Origin: Saccoglossus kowalevskii
Taxonomy: Eukaryota; Hemichordata; Enteropneusta; Harrimaniidae
Length of the DNA: 56,213 nucleotides
Assembly: GCF_000003605.2 (NCBI RefSeq)
Contig: NW_003150032.1
Span: forward strand, 1 to 56,213
Direction of reading: 5' to 3'
Position 1 is the stretch's first letter. Each line of letters begins with the position of its first letter. Below, one piece after another: positions 24,090 through 37,321 of the stretch. The notes beneath the pieces are model-generated. The model was not told where the DNA came from. It searched no databases and saw nothing but the letters and a program-made list of their open reading frames with translations. The translations under genes were made by a program, and so were the position numbers.

Positions 24090-25200
24090 TGCAGTGACAT
24101 TTTCAATGCGAATCCTTGCCTAAAGAACCCAATGCAGTGACATTTTCAATGTGACTCCTTGCCTAAAGAACCCAATGCAGTGACATTTTCAATGTGAGTC
24201 TTTGCCTAAAGAATCCAATGCAGTGACATATTTAATGTGACTCCTTGCCTAAAGAACCCAATGCAGTGACATTTTCAATGTGACTCCTTGCCTAAAGAAC
24301 CCAATGCAGTGACATTTTCTATGTGAGTCCTTGCCTAAAGAACCCAATGCTGTGACATTTTTAATGTGACCCCTTGCCTAAAGAACCCCATGCAGTGACA
24401 TTTTCAATGTGAGTCCTTGCCTAAAGAACCCAATGCAGTGACATTTTCAATGTGACTCCTTGCCTAAAGAACCCAATGCAGTGACTTTTTCAATGTGAGT
24501 CTTTGCCTAAAGAATCCAATGCAGTGACATTTTTAATGTGATTCCTTGCCTAAAGAACCCAATGCAGTGACATTTTCAATGTGACTCCTTGCCTAAAGAA
24601 CCCAGTGCAGTGACATTTTCTATGTGAGTCCTTGCCCAAAGAATCCAGTGCAGTGACATTTTTAATGTGACTCCTTGCCTAAAGAACCCAAATGCAGTGA
24701 CATTTTCAATGTGACTCCTTGCCTAATGAACCCAATGCAGTGACATTTTCAATGTGAGTCCTTGCCTAAAGAACCCAATGCAGTGACATTTTCAATGTGA
24801 CTCCCTGCCTAAAGAACCCCGTGCAGTGGCATTTTCAATGTGACTCCTTGCCTAAACAACCCCATGCAGTGGCATTTTCAATGTGACTCCTTGCATAATA
24901 AACCCAATGCAGTGACATTTTCAATGTGACTCCTTGCCTAAAGAACCTAATGCAGTGACATTTTCAATGTGACTCCCTGCCTAAAGAACCCCATGCAGTG
25001 GCATTTTCAATGTGACTCCTTGCCTAAAGAACCCCATGCAGTGGCATTTACAATGTGACTCCTTGCCTAAAGAACCCCATGCAGTGACATTTTCATTGTG
25101 ACTCCCTTCCTAAATAACCCAATGCAGTGACATTTTCGATGTGAATCCTTGCCTAAAGAACCCAATGCAGTGACATTTTCAATGTGACTCCTTGCCTAAA
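24090..25200 (+). repeat. P module copy 4 (P 24108, GACTTTTT 24481)
   Basis: The internal distance is again 373 bp. The series continues to GCATAATAAACC (AATAAA at 24897-24902), C, B, B2, D, TAAATAACC and TTCGATG (about 25137). A partial copy of the P start (P about 23936, then GAGTCTTTGCC and N) lies immediately upstream, a local duplication of about 172 bp (four monomers). One monomer reads CCCCGTGCAG, with a CpG where others have CATG. Confidence 0.78.
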
Positions 25201-25284
25201 GAACCCAATGCAGTGACATTTTCAATGTGAGTCCTTGCATAAAGAACCCAATGCAGTGACATTTTCAATGTGAGTCCTTGCCTA

Positions 25285-25780
25285 AAGAACCCAGTGCAGT
25301 GACATTTTCAATGTGACTTCTTGCCTAAAGAACCCAATGCAGTGACATTTTCAATGTGACTTCTTGCCTAAAGAACCCAATGCAGTGACATTTTCAATGT
25401 GACTTCTTGCCTAAAGCACCCAATGCAGTGACATTTTCAATGTGAGGTCCTTGCCTAAAGAACCCCATGCAGTGACATTTTTAATGTGACTCTCTTCCTA
25501 AAGAACCCAATGCAGTGACATTTTTAATGTGAATCCTTGCCTAAAGAACCCAATGCAGTGACATTTTCTATGTGAGTCCTTGCCTAAAGAACCCAATGCT
25601 GTGACATTTTTAATGTGACCCCTTGCCTAAAGAACCCCATGCAGTGACATTTTCAATGTGAGTCCTTGCCTAAAGAACCCAATGCAGTGACATTTTCAAT
25701 GTGACTCCTTGCCTAAAGAACCCCATGCAGTGACATTTTCAATGTGATTCACTGCCCAAAGCACCCAATGCAGTGACATT
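25285..25780 (+). repeat. I-H module (I 25444, H 25746)
   Basis: A full version with three J monomers, I, K, L, F, E, GAGTCC, canonical and H; I to H is 302 bp. It follows the TTCGATG end of P module copy 4, the same P-then-I order seen at 16.4-17.0 kb and 42.1-42.7 kb. P and I modules were therefore amplified together as a larger unit at least three times. Confidence 0.78.
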
Positions 25781-26399
25781 TTCAATGTGACTCCCTTCCT
25801 AAAGAACCCAATGCAGTGACATTTTCAATGTGACTCTCTTCCTAAAGAATCCAATGCAGTGACATTTTCAATGTGAATCCTTGCCTAAAGAACCCAATGC
25901 AGTGACATTTTTAATGTGACTCCTTGCCTAAAGAACCCCATGCAGTGACATTTTCAATGTGACTCTCTTCCTAAAGAACCCAATGCAGTGACATTTTCAA
26001 TGTGAATCCTTGCCTAAAGAACCGCATGCAGTGACATTTTCAATGTGACTCCTTGCCTAAAGAACCCAATGCAGTGACATTTTCAATGTGAGTCCTTGCC
26101 TAAAGAATCCAATGCAGTGACATTTTTAATGTGACTCCTTGCCTAAAGAACCCAATGCAGTGACATTTTCAATGTGACTCCTTGCCTAAAGAACCCAGTG
26201 CAGTGACATTTTCTATGTGAGTCCTTGCCCAAAGAATCCAGTGCAGTGACATTTTTAATGTGACTCCTTGCCTAAAGAACCCCATGCAGTGACATTTTTA
26301 ATGTGACTCCTTGCCTAAAGAACCCCATGCAGTGACATTTTTAATGTGACTCCTTGCCTAAAGAACCCAATGCAGTGACATTTTCAATGTGACTCCTTG

Positions 26400-27190
26400 C
26401 CTAAAGAACCCAATGCAGTGACATTTTCAGTGTGAGTCCTTGCCTAAAGAACCCAATGCAGTGACATTTTCAATGTGACCCCCTGCCTAAAGAACCCCAT
26501 GCAGTGGCATTTTCAATGTGACTCCTTGCATAAGAACCCCATGCAGTGGCATTTTCAATGTGACTCCTTCCTAAAAAACCCAATGCAGTGACATTTTCAA
26601 TGTGACTCTCTTGCCTAAAGAATCCAATGCAGTGACATTTTCAATGTGACTCCCTGCCTAAAGAACCCCATGCAGTGGCATTTTCAATGTGACTCCTTGC
26701 CTAAAGAACCCCATGCAGTGGCATTTACAATGTGACTCCTTGCCTAAAGAACCCAATGCAGTGGCATTTTCAATGTGACTCCTTGCCTAAAGAACCCAAT
26801 GCAGTGACATTTTCAATATGAGTCCTTGCCTAAAGAACCCCATGCAGTGGCATTTTCAATGTGACTCCTTGCCTAAAGAACCCAATGCAGTGACATTTTC
26901 AATGTGACTCCCTGCCTAAAGAACCCCATGCAGTGGCATTTTCAATGTGACTCCTTGTCTAAAGAACCCAATGCAGTGACATTTTCAATGTGACTCCTTG
27001 CCTAAAGAACCCAATGCAGTGACATTTTCAATGTGAATCCTTGCCTAAAGAACCCAATGCAGTGACATTTTCAATGTGAATCCTTGCCTAAAGAACCCAA
27101 TGCAGTGACATTTTCAATGTGAGTCCTTGCCTAAAGAACCCCATGCAGTGGCATTTTCAATGTGACTCCTTGCCTAAAGAACCCAATGCA
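26400..27190 (+). repeat. B/C-rich block (CAATATGAG about 26815)
   Basis: Contains GCATAAGAACCCC, B, C, B2, CAATATGAG, C, TTGTCTAAAG and L monomers in the order of the 36-38 kb blocks, but without the CAAGGTG and GTGAAATTTTC monomers. A CTCCTTCCTAAAAAACC monomer (near 26565) lacks two bases and is private. Confidence 0.7.
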
Positions 27191-27354
27191 GTGACATTTT
27201 TAATGTGACTCTCTTCCTAAAGAACCCAATGCAGTGACATTTTCAATGTGAATCCTTGCCTAAAGAACCCAATGCAGTGACATTTTCAATGTGACTCCTT
27301 GCCTAAAGAACCCAATGCAGTGACATTTTTAATGTGACTCCTTGCCTAAAGAAC

Positions 27355-28070
27355 CCCATGCAGTGACATTTTCTATGTGAGTCCTTGCCTAAAGAACCCA
27401 ATGCTGTGACATTTTTAATGTGACCCCTTGCCGAAAGAACCCCATGCAGTGACATTTTCAATGTGAGTCCTTGCCTAAAGAACCCAATGCAGTGACATTT
27501 TCAATGTGAGTCCTTGCCTAAAGAACCCCATGCAGTGACATTTTCAATGTGATTCACTGCCCAAAGCACCCAATGCAGTGACATTTTCAATGTGACTCCC
27601 TTCCTAAAGAACCCAATGCAGTGACATTTTCAATGTGAGTCCTTGCCTAAAGAACCGAATGCAGTGACATTTTTAATGTGAGTCCTTGCCTAAAGAATCC
27701 CATGCAGTGACATTTTCAATGTTACTCCCTTCCTAAAGAACCCAATGCAGTGACATTTTCAATGTGACTCCTTGCCTAAAGAACCCAATGCAGTGACATT
27801 TTCAATGTGAATCCTTGCCTAAAGAACCCAATGCAGTGACATTTTCAATGTGAGTCCTTGCCTAAAGAATCCAATGCAGTGACATTTTCAATGTTACTCC
27901 CTTCCTAAAGAACCCAGTGCAGTGACATTTTTAATGTGACTCCTTGCCTAAAGAACCCCATGCAGTGACATTTTCAATGTGACTCTCTTCCTAAAGAACC
28001 CAATGCAGTGACATTTTCAATGTGACTCCTTGCCTAAAGAACCCAATGCAGTGACATTTTCAATGTGACT
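27355..28070 (+). repeat. H-R-M module copy (R 27654)
   Basis: F, E with GCCGAAAG, two GAGTCC, H (about 27550), CCCTTCC, R, T17-GAGTCC, M, canonical, L, GAGTCC, M, K. A private AAGAATCCCATG follows R. The next R anchor is 2,968 bp downstream (69 monomers plus one base). Confidence 0.78.
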
Positions 28071-29054
28071 CCTTGCGTAAAGAACCCAATGCAGTGACAT
28101 TTTCAATGTGAGTCCTTGCCTAAAGAATCCAATGCAGTGACATTTTTAATGTGACTCCTTGCCTAAAGAACCCAATGCAGTGACATTTTCAATGTGACTC
28201 CTTGCCTAAAGAACCCAGTGCAGTGACATTTTCTATGTGAGTCCTTGCCCAAAGAATCCAGTGCAGTGACATTTTTAATGTGACTCCTTGCCTAAAGAAC
28301 CCCATGAAGTGACATTTTTAATGTGACTCCTTGCCTAAAGAACCCCATGCAGTGACATTTTTAATGTGACTCCTTGCCTAAAGAACCCAATGCAGTGACA
28401 TTTTCAATGTGACTCCTTGCCTAAAAAACCCAATGCAGTGACATTTTCAATGTGACTCCTTGCCTAAAGAACCCAAATGCAGTGACATTTTCAATGTGAC
28501 TCCCTGCCTAAAGAACCCCATGCAGTGGCATTTTCAATGTGACTCCTTGCCTAAAGAACCCCATGCAGTGGCATTTACAATGTGACTCCTTGCCTAAAGA
28601 ACCCCATGCAGTGACATTTTCATTGTGACTCCCTTCCTAAAGAACCCAATGCAGTGACATTTTCAATGTGAATCCTTGCCTAAAGAACCCAATGCAGTGA
28701 CATTTTCAATGTGACTCCTTGCCTAAAGAACCCAATGCAGTGACATTTTCAATGTGAGTCCTTGCCTAAAGAATCCAATGCAGTGACATATTTAATGTGA
28801 CTCCTTGCCTAAAGAACCCAATGCAGTGACATTTTCTATGTGAGTCCTTGCCTAAAGAACCCAATGCTGTGACATTTTTAATGTGACCCCTTGCCTAAAG
28901 AACCCCATGCAGTGACATTTTCAATGTGAGTCCTTGCCTAAAGAATCCAATGCAGTGACATTTTTAATGTGACTCCCTTCCTAAAGAACCCAATGCAGTG
29001 ACATTTTCAATGTGACTCTCTTCCTAATGAATCCAATGCAGTGACATTTTCAAT

Positions 29055-29240
29055 GTGAATCCTTGCCTAAAGAAACCCAATGCAGTGACATTTTTAATGT
29101 GACTCCTTGCCTAAAGAACCCCCATGCAGTGACATTTTCAATGTGACTCTCTTCCTAAAGAACCCATGCAGTGACATTTTCATGTGAATCCTTGCCTAAA
29201 GAACCCCATGCAGTGACATTTTCATGTGAGTCCTTGCCTA
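29055..29240 (+). repeat. Indel-rich patch
   Basis: Both gains (AAAGAAACCCAATG, AACCCCCATG) and losses (AAGAACCCATG, TTTTCATGTG twice) occur in about four monomers of a K/L series. The matching series near 10980-11200 and 8700-8920 are regular. Just downstream (29315) GACTCTTTTGCC is another length change. Confidence 0.55.
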
Positions 29241-30289
29241 AAGAACCCAATGCAGTGACATTTTCAATGTGACTCCTTGCTTAAAGAACCCAATGCAGTG
29301 ACATTTTTAATGTGACTCTTTTGCCTAAAGAACCCCATGCAGTGACATTTTCAATGTGAGTCCTTGCCTAAAGAATCCAATGCAGTGACATTTTAAATGT
29401 GACTCCTTGCCTAAAGAACCCCATGCAGTGACATTTTTAATGTGACTCCTTGCCTAAAGAACCCCATGCAGTGACATTTTCATTGTTACTCCCTTCCTAA
29501 AGAACCCAATGCAGTGACATTTTCAATGCGAATCCTTGCCTAAAGAACCCAATGCAGTGACATTTTCAATGTGACTCCTTGCCTAAAGAACCCAATGCAG
29601 TGACATTTTCAATGTGAGTCCTTGCCAAAAGAATCCAATGCAGTGACATATTTAATGTGACTCCTTGCCTAAAGAACCCAATGCAGTGACATTTTCAATG
29701 TGACTCCTTGCCTAAAGAACCCAATGCAGTGACATTTTCTATGTGAGTCCTTGCCTAAAGAACCCAATGCTGTGACATTTTTAATGTGACCCCTTGCCTA
29801 AAGAACCCCATGCAGTGACATTTTCAATGTGAGTCCTTGCCTAAAGAACCCAATGCAGTGACATTTTCAATGTGAGTCCTTGCCTAAAGAACCCCATGCA
29901 GTGACATTTTCAATGTGATTCACTGCCCAAAGCACCCAATGCAGTGACATTTTCAATGTGACTCCCTTCCTAAAGAACCCAATGCAGTGACATTTTCAAT
30001 GTGAGTCCTTGCCTAAAGAACCCAATGCAGTGACATTTTTAATGTGAGCCCTTGCCTAATGAACCCCATGCAGTGACATTTTCAATGTTACTCCCTTCCT
30101 AAAGAATCCAATGCAGTGACATTTTCAATGTGACTCCTTGCCTAAAGAACCCAATGCAGTGACATTTTTAATGTGACTCTCTTCCTAAAGAACCCAATGC
30201 AGTGACATTTTCAATGTGACTCCTTGCCTAAAGAACCCAATGCAGTGACATTTTCAATGTGAGTCCTTGCCTAAAGAATCCAATGCAGT

Positions 30290-31040
30290 GACATTTTTAA
30301 TGTGAGTCCTTGCCTAAAGAACCCCATGCAGTGACATTTTCTATGTGAGTCCTTGCCTAAAGAACCCAATGCTGTGACATTTTTAATGTGACCCCTTGCC
30401 GAAAGAACCCCATGCAGTGACATTTTCAATGTGAGTCCTTGCCTAAAGAACCCAATGCAGTGACATTTTCAATGTGAGTCCTTGCCTAAAGAACCCCATG
30501 CAGTGACATTTTCAATGTGATTCACTGCCCAAAGCACCCAATGCAGTGACATTTTCAATGTGACTCCCTTCCTAAAGAACCCAATGCAGTGACATTTTCA
30601 ATGTGAGTCCTTGCCTAAAGAACCGAATGCAGTGACATTTTTAATGTGAGTCCTTGCCTAAAGAACCCCATGCAGTGACATTTTCAATGTTACTCCCTTC
30701 CTAAAGAACCCAATGCAGTGACATTTTCAATGTGACTCCTTGCCTAAAGAACCCAATGCAGTGACATTTTCAATGTGACTCCCTGCCTAAAGAACCCCAT
30801 GCAGTGGCATTTTCAATGTGACTCCTTGCCTAAAGAATCCAATGCAGTGACATTTTCAATGTTACTCCCTTCCTAAAGAACCCAGTGCAGTGACATTTTT
30901 AATGTGACTCCTTGCCTAAAGAACCGCATGCAGTGACATTTTCAATGTGACTCTCTTCCTAAAGAACCCAATGCAGTGACATTTTCAATGTGACTCCTTG
31001 CCTAAAGAACCCAATGCAGTGACATTTTTAATGTGAGTCC
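30290..31040 (+). repeat. H-R-M module, left copy of an exact 32-monomer offset pair (R 30622)
   Basis: GCCGAAAG (30401/31777) and R (30622/31998) both recur 1,376 bp downstream, exactly 32 times 43. Similarity runs about 750 bp. Within it, two monomers near 30778-30835 are C and B types where the other copy has L and GAGTCC types, with matching sequence on both sides. That is a patch replaced without a length change. Confidence 0.8.
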
Positions 31041-31229
31041 TTGCGTAAAGAACCCCATGCAGTGACATTTTCAATGTTACTCCCTTCCTAAAGAACCCAA
31101 TGCAGTGACATTTTCAATGTGACTCCTTGCCTAAAGAACCCAATGCAGTGACATTTTCAATGTGAATCCTTGCCTAAAGAACCCAATGCAGTGACATTTT
31201 CAATGTGAGTCCTTGCCTAAAGAATCCAA

Positions 31230-31460
31230 TGCAGTGACATTTTCAATGTTACTCCCTTCCTAAAGAACCCAGTGCAGTGACATATTTAATGTGACTCCTT
31301 GCCTAAAGAACCCCATGCAGTGACATTTTCAATGTGACTCTCTTCCTAAAGAACCCAATGCAGTGACATTTTCAATGTGACTCCTTGCCTAAAGAACCCA
31401 ATGCAGTGACATTTTCAATGTGACTCCTTGCGTAAAGAACCCAATGCAGTGACATTTTCA
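31230..31460 (+). repeat. Nine-monomer local repeat of the M-K-GCGTAAAG segment
   Basis: The M monomer at 30861 and that at 31248 are 387 bp apart (nine monomers). Each is followed by an AGTG-start monomer, a CATGCAG start and K. The second copy has ACATATTTAATG in the AGTG monomer, a variant shared with 33.69, 38.46 and 50.08 kb. This is a nested small duplication inside the larger module. Confidence 0.7.
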
Positions 31461-31665
31461 ATGTGAGTCCTTGCCTAAAGAATCCAATGCAGTGACATTT
31501 TTAATGTGACTCCTTGCCTAAAGAACCCAATGCAGTGACATTTTCAATGTGACTCCTTGCCTAAAGAACCCAGTGCAGTGACATTTTCTATGTGAGTCCT
31601 TGCCCAAAGAATCCAGTGCAGTGACATTTTTAATGTGACTCCTTGCCTAAAGAACCCAATGCAGT

Positions 31666-32416
31666 GACATTTTTAATGTGACTCCTTGCCTAAAGAACCC
31701 CATGCAGTGACATTTTCTATGTGAGTCCTTGCCTAAAGAACCCAATGCTGTGACATTTTTAATGTGACCCCTTGCCGAAAGAACCCCATGCAGTGACATT
31801 TTCAATGTGAGTCCTTGCCTAAAGAACCCAATGCAGTGACATTTTCAATGTGAGTCCTTGCCTAAAGAACCCCATGCAGTGACATTTTCAATGTGATTCA
31901 CTGCCCAAAGCACCCAATGCAGTGACATTTTCAATGTGACTCCCTTCCTAAAGAACCCAATGCAGTGACATTTTCAATGTGAGTCCTTGCCTAAAGAACC
32001 GAATGCAGTGACATTTTTAATGTGAGTCCTTGCCTAAAGAACCCCATGCAGTGACATTTTCAATGTTACTCCCTTCCTAAAGAACCCAATGCAGTGACAT
32101 TTTCAATGTGACTCCTTGCCTAAAGAACCCAATGCAGTGACATTTTCAATGTGAATCCTTGCCTAAAGAACCCAATGCAGTGACATTTTCAATGTGAGTC
32201 CTTGCCTAAAGAATCCAATGCAGTGACATTTTCAATGTTACTCCCTTCCTAAAGAACCCAGTGCAGTGACATTTTTAATGTGACTCCTTGCCTAAAGAAC
32301 CCCATGCAGTGACATTTTCAATGTGACTCTCTTCCTAAAGAACCCAATGCAGTGACATTTTCAGTGTGACTCCTTGCCTAAAGAACCCAATGCAGTGACA
32401 TTTTCAATGTGACTCC
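31666..32416 (+). repeat. H-R-M module, right copy of the 32-monomer pair (R 31998)
   Basis: Matches the copy 1,376 bp upstream except for the two-monomer C/B patch and a few single changes (ACCCCATG versus ACCGCATG, TTTCAGTGTGAC). The next R anchor (34919) is 2,921 bp further on, about 68 monomers less three bases. The cluster therefore holds units of about 1.4 and 2.9 kb rather than one fixed period. Confidence 0.8.
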
Positions 32417-32749
32417 TTGCGTAAAGAACCCAATGCAGTGACATTTTCAATGTGAGTCCTTGCCTAAAGAATCCAATGCAGTGACATTTTTAATGTGACT
32501 CCTTGCCTAAAGAACCCAATGCAGTGACATTTTCAATGTGACTCTTTGCCTAAAGAACCCAGTGCAGTGACATTTTCTATGTGAGTCCTTGCCCAAAGAA
32601 TCCAGTGCAGTGACATTTTTAATGTGACTCCTTGCCTAAAGAACCCCATGCAGTGACATTTTTAATGTGACCCCTTGCCTAAAGAACCCCATGCAGTGAC
32701 ATTTTTAATGTGACTCCTTGCCTAAAGAATCCAATGCAGTGACATTTTC

Positions 32750-33650
32750 AATGTGACTCCTTGCCTAAAAAACCCAATGCAGTGACATTTTCAATGTGAC
32801 TCCTTGCCTAAAGAACCCAAATGCAGTGACATTTTCAATGTGACTCCCTGCCTAAAGAACCCCATGCAGTGGCATTTTCAATGTGACTCCTTGCCTAAAG
32901 AACCCCATGCAGTGGCATTTACAATGTGACTCCTTGCCTGAAGAACCCCATGCAGTGACATTTTCATCGTGACTCCCTTCCTAAATAACCCAATGCAGTG
33001 ACATTTTCAATGTGAATCCTTGCCTAAAGAACCCAATGCAGTGACATTTTCAATGTGACTCCTTGCCTAAAGAACCCAATGCAGTGACATTTTCAATGTG
33101 AGTCCTTGCCTAAAGAATCCAATGCAGTGACATATTTAATGTGACTCCTTGCCTAAAGAACCCAATGCAGTGACATTTTCAATGTGACTCCTTGCCTAAA
33201 GAACCCAATGCAGTGACATTTTCTATGTGAGTCCTTGTCTAAAGAACCCAATGCTGTGACATTTTTAATGTGACCCCTTGCCTAAAGAACCCCATGCAGT
33301 GACATTTTCAATGTGAGTCCTTGCCTAAAGAACCCAATGCAGTGACATTTTCAATGTGAGTCCTTGCCTAAAGAACCCCATGCAGGGACATTTTCAATGT
33401 GATTCACTGCCCAAAGCACCCAATGCAGTGACATTTTCAATGTGACTCCCTTCCTAAAGAACCCAATGCAGTGACATTTTCAATGTGAGTCCTTGCCTAA
33501 AGAACCCAATGCAGTGACATTTTTAATGTGAGTCCTTGCCTAAAGAACCCCATGCAGTGACATTTTCAATGTTACTCCCTTCCTAAAGAACCCAATGCAG
33601 TGACATTTTCAATGTGAGTCCTTGCCTAAAGAATCCAATGCAGTGACATT
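32750..33650 (+). repeat. AAATG-C-B-B2-D to H series (CATCGTG 32965)
   Basis: Shares CCTGAAG and CATCGTGAC with 11.77-11.80 kb, and TAAATAACC then L, N, F, E, GAGTCC with 18.2-18.6 kb. H follows at about 33403, with a private GCAGGGACATT just before it. The series then joins an M segment with GTGAGTCC-AATCC. It bridges the D/N series and the H-R-M cluster. Confidence 0.65.
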
Positions 33651-34164
33651 TTCAATGTTACTCCCTTCCTAAAGAACCCAGTGCAGTGACATATTTAATG
33701 TGACTCCTTGCCTAAAGAACCCCATGCAGTGACATTTTCAATGTAACTCTCTTCCTAAAGAACCCAATGCAGTGACATTTTCAATGTGACTCCTTGCCTA
33801 AAGAACCCAATGCAGTGACATTTTCAATGTGACTCCTTGCGTAAAGAACCCAATGCAGTGACATTTTCAATGTGAGTCCTTGCCTAAAGAATCCAATGCA
33901 GTGACATTTTTAATGTGACTCCTTGCCTAAAGAACCCAATGCAGTGACATTTTCAATGTGACTCCTTGCCTAAAGAACCCAGTGCAGTGACATTTTCTAT
34001 GTGAGTCCTTGCCCAAAGAATCCAGTGCAGTGACATTTTTAATGTGACTCCTTGCCTAAAGAACCCAATGCAGTGACATTTTTAATGTGACTCCTTGCCT
34101 AAAGAACCCCATGCAGTGACATTTTCTATGTGAGTCCTTGCCTAAAGAACCCAATGCTGTGACA

Positions 34165-34410
34165 TTTTTAATGTGACTCCCTTGCCGAAAGAACCCCATG
34201 CAGTGACATTTTCATGTGAGTCCTTGCCTAAAGACCCAATGCAGTGACATTTTCATGTGAGTCCTTGCCTAAAGACCCAATGCAGTGACATTTTCAATGT
34301 GACTCCTTGCCTAAAGAACCCAATGCAGTGACATTTTCAATGTGACTCCTTGCGTAAAGAACCCAATGCAGTGACATTTTCAATGTGAGTCCTTGCTAAA
34401 GAATCCAATG
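34165..34410 (+). repeat. Indel-rich patch
   Basis: GACTCCCTTGCCGAAAG (gained bases in an E monomer), TTTTCATGTGAG twice, AAAGACCCAATG twice and TTGCTAAAG. The next E module 511 bp downstream (GCCGAAAG 34187 versus 34698) has the same order without these changes. Two of the short monomers are almost identical, as if one read segment had been copied. Confidence 0.55.
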
Positions 34411-34609
34411 CAGTGACATTTTTAATGTGACTCCTTGCCTAAAGAACCCAATGCAGTGACATTTTCAATGTGACTCCTTGCCGAAAGAACCCAGTGCAGT
34501 GACATTTTCTATGTGAGTCCTTGCCCAAAGAATCCAGTGCAGTGACATTTTTAATGTGACTCCTTGCCTAAAGAACCCAATGCAGTGACATTTTTAATGT
34601 GACTCCTTG

Positions 34610-35100
34610 CCTAAAGAACCCCATGCAGTGACATTTTCTATGTGAGTCCTTGCCTAAAGAACGCAATGCTGTGACATTTTTAATGTGACCCCTTGCCGAA
34701 AGAACCCCATGCAGTGACATTTTCAATGTGAGTCCTTGCCTAAAGAACCCAATGCAGTGACATTTTCAATGTGAGTCCTTGCCTAAAGAACCCCATGCAG
34801 TGACATTTTCAATGTGATTCACTGCCCAAAGCACCCAATGCAGTGACATTTTCAATGTGACTCCCTTCCTAAAGAACCCAATGCAGTGACATTTTCAATG
34901 TGAGTCCTCGCCTAAAGAACCGAATGCAGTGACATTTTTAATGTGAGTCCTTGCCTAAAGAACCCCATGCAGTGACATTTTCAATGTTACTCCCTTCCTA
35001 AAGAACCCAATGCAGTGACATTTTCAATGTGACTCCTTGCCTAAAGAACCCAATGCAGTGACATTTTCAATGTGAATCCTTGCCTAAAGAACCCAGTGCA
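34610..35100 (+). repeat. H-R-M module copy (R 34919)
   Basis: F, E with GCCGAAAG (34698), GAGTCC twice, H (about 34816), CCCTTCC, R, M (34986), canonical, L. The monomer before R has GAGTCCTCGCC, a private CpG-creating change. It is the last copy of this cluster; a B/C block follows from 35.5 kb. Confidence 0.75.
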
Positions 35101-35559
35101 GTGACATTTTTAATGTGACTCCTTGCCTAAAGAACCCCATGCAGTGACATTTTCAATGTGACTCTCTTCCTAAAGAACCCAATGCAGTGACATTTTCAAT
35201 GTGACTCCTTGCCTAAAGAACCCAATGCAGTGACATTTTCAATGTGACTCCTTGCGTAAAGAACCCAATGCAGTGACATTTTCAATGTGAGTCCTTGCAT
35301 AAAGAATCCAATGCAGTGACATTTTTAATGTGACTCCTTGCCTAAAGAACCCAATGCAGTGACATTTTCAATGTGACTCCTTGCCTAAAGAACCCAGTGC
35401 AGTGACATTTTCTATGTGAGTCCTTGCCCAAAGAATCCAGTGCAGTGACATTTTTAATGTGACTCCTTGCCTAAAGAACCCCATGCAGTGACATTTTTAA
35501 TGTGACTCCTTGCCTAAAGAACCCCATGCAGTGACATTTTTAATGTGACTCCTTGCCTA

Positions 35560-36560
35560 AAGAACCCAATGCAGTGACATTTTCAATGTGACTCCTTGCC
35601 TAATGAACCCAATGCAGTGACATTTTCAATGTGAGTCCTTGCCTAAAGATCCCAATGCAGTGACATTTTCAATGTGACTCCCTGCCTAAAGAACCCCATG
35701 CATTGGCATTTTCAATGTGACTCCTTGCATAAGAACCCCATGCAGTGGCATTTTCAATGTGACTCCTTGCCTAAAAAACCCAATGCAGTGACATTTTCAA
35801 TGTGACTCCTTGCCTAAAGCACCTAATGCAGTGACATTTTCAATGTGACTCCCTGCCTAAAGAACCCCATGCAGTGGCATTTTCAATGTGACTCCTTGCC
35901 TAAAGAACCCCATGCAGTGGCATTTACAATGTGACTCCTTGCCTAAAGAACCCAATGCAGTGGCATTTTCAATGTGACTCCTTGCCTAAAGAACCCAATG
36001 CAGTGACATTTTCAATGTGACTCCTTGCCTAAAGAACCCAATGCAGTGAAATTTTCAATGTGACTCCCTGCCTAAAGAACCCAATGCAGTGACATTTTCA
36101 AGGTGACTCCCTGCCTAAAGAACCCAATGCAGTGACATTTTCAATGTGACTCCTTGCCTAAAGAACCCCATGCAGTGGCATTTTCAATGTGACTCCTTGC
36201 CTAAAGAACCCAATGCAGTGAAATTTTCAATGTGACTCCCTGCCTAAAGAACCCCATGCAGTGGCATTTTTAATGTGACTCCTTGCCTAAAGAACCCCAT
36301 GCAGTGACATTTTCAATGTGACTCCTTGCCTAAAGAACCCAAAGCAGTGACATTTTCAATGTGAATCCTTGCCTAAAGAACCCAATGCAGTGACATTTTC
36401 AATATGAGTCCTTGCCTAAAGAACCCCATGCAGTGGCATTTTCAATGTGACTCCTTGCCTAAAGAACCCAATGCAGTGACATTTTCAATGTGACTCCCTG
36501 CCTAAAGAACCCCATGCAGTGGCATTTTCAATGTGACTCCTTGTCTAAAGAACCCAATGC
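35560..36560 (+). repeat. B/C-rich block copy 2, left member of the 1,762-bp pair
   Basis: AAGATCCC (35649/37411), CATTGGC (35701/37463) and CAAGG (36099/37861) recur 1,762 bp downstream, one base short of 41 monomers, presumably because of the 42-bp GCATAAGAACC monomer or a similar indel. It shares GCACCTAATG with the window-start copy. AAAGCAGTG near 36341 is private. Confidence 0.82.
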
Positions 36561-37321
36561 AGTGACATTTTCAATGTGACTCCTTGCCTAAAGAACCCAA
36601 TGCAGTGACATTTTCAATGTGAATCCTTGCCTAAAGAACCCAATGCAGTGACATTTTCAATGTGAATCCTTGCCTAAAGAACCCAATGCAGTGACATTTT
36701 CAATGTGAGTCCTTGCCTAAAGAACCCCATGCAGTGGCATTTTCAATGTGACTCCTTGCCTAAAGAACCCAATGCAGTGACATTTTTAATGTGACTCTCT
36801 TCCTAAAGAACCCAATGCAGTGACATTTTCAATGTGAATCCTTGCCTAAAGAACCCAATGCAGTGACATTTTCAATGTGACTCCTTGCCTAAAGAACCCA
36901 ATGCAGTGACATTTTCAATGTGAGTCCTTGCCTAAAGAATCCAATGCAGTGACATTTTTAATGTGAGTCCTTGCCTAAAGAACCCAATGCAGTGACATTT
37001 TCAATGTGACTCCTTGCCTAAAGAACCCAATGCAGTGACATTTTCAATGTGAGTCCTTGCCTAAAGAATCCAATGCAGTGACATTTTTAATGTGACTCCT
37101 TGCCTAAAGAACCCAATGCAGTGACATTTTCAATGTGACTCCTTGCCTAAAGAACCCAATGCAGTGACATTTTCTATGTGAGTCCTTGCCCAAAGAATCC
37201 AGTGCAGTGACATTTTTAATGTGACTCCTTGCCTAAAGAACCCCATGCAGTGACATTTTTAATGTGACTCCTTGCCTAAAGAACCCCATGCAGTGACATT
37301 TTTAATGTGACTCCTTGCCTA

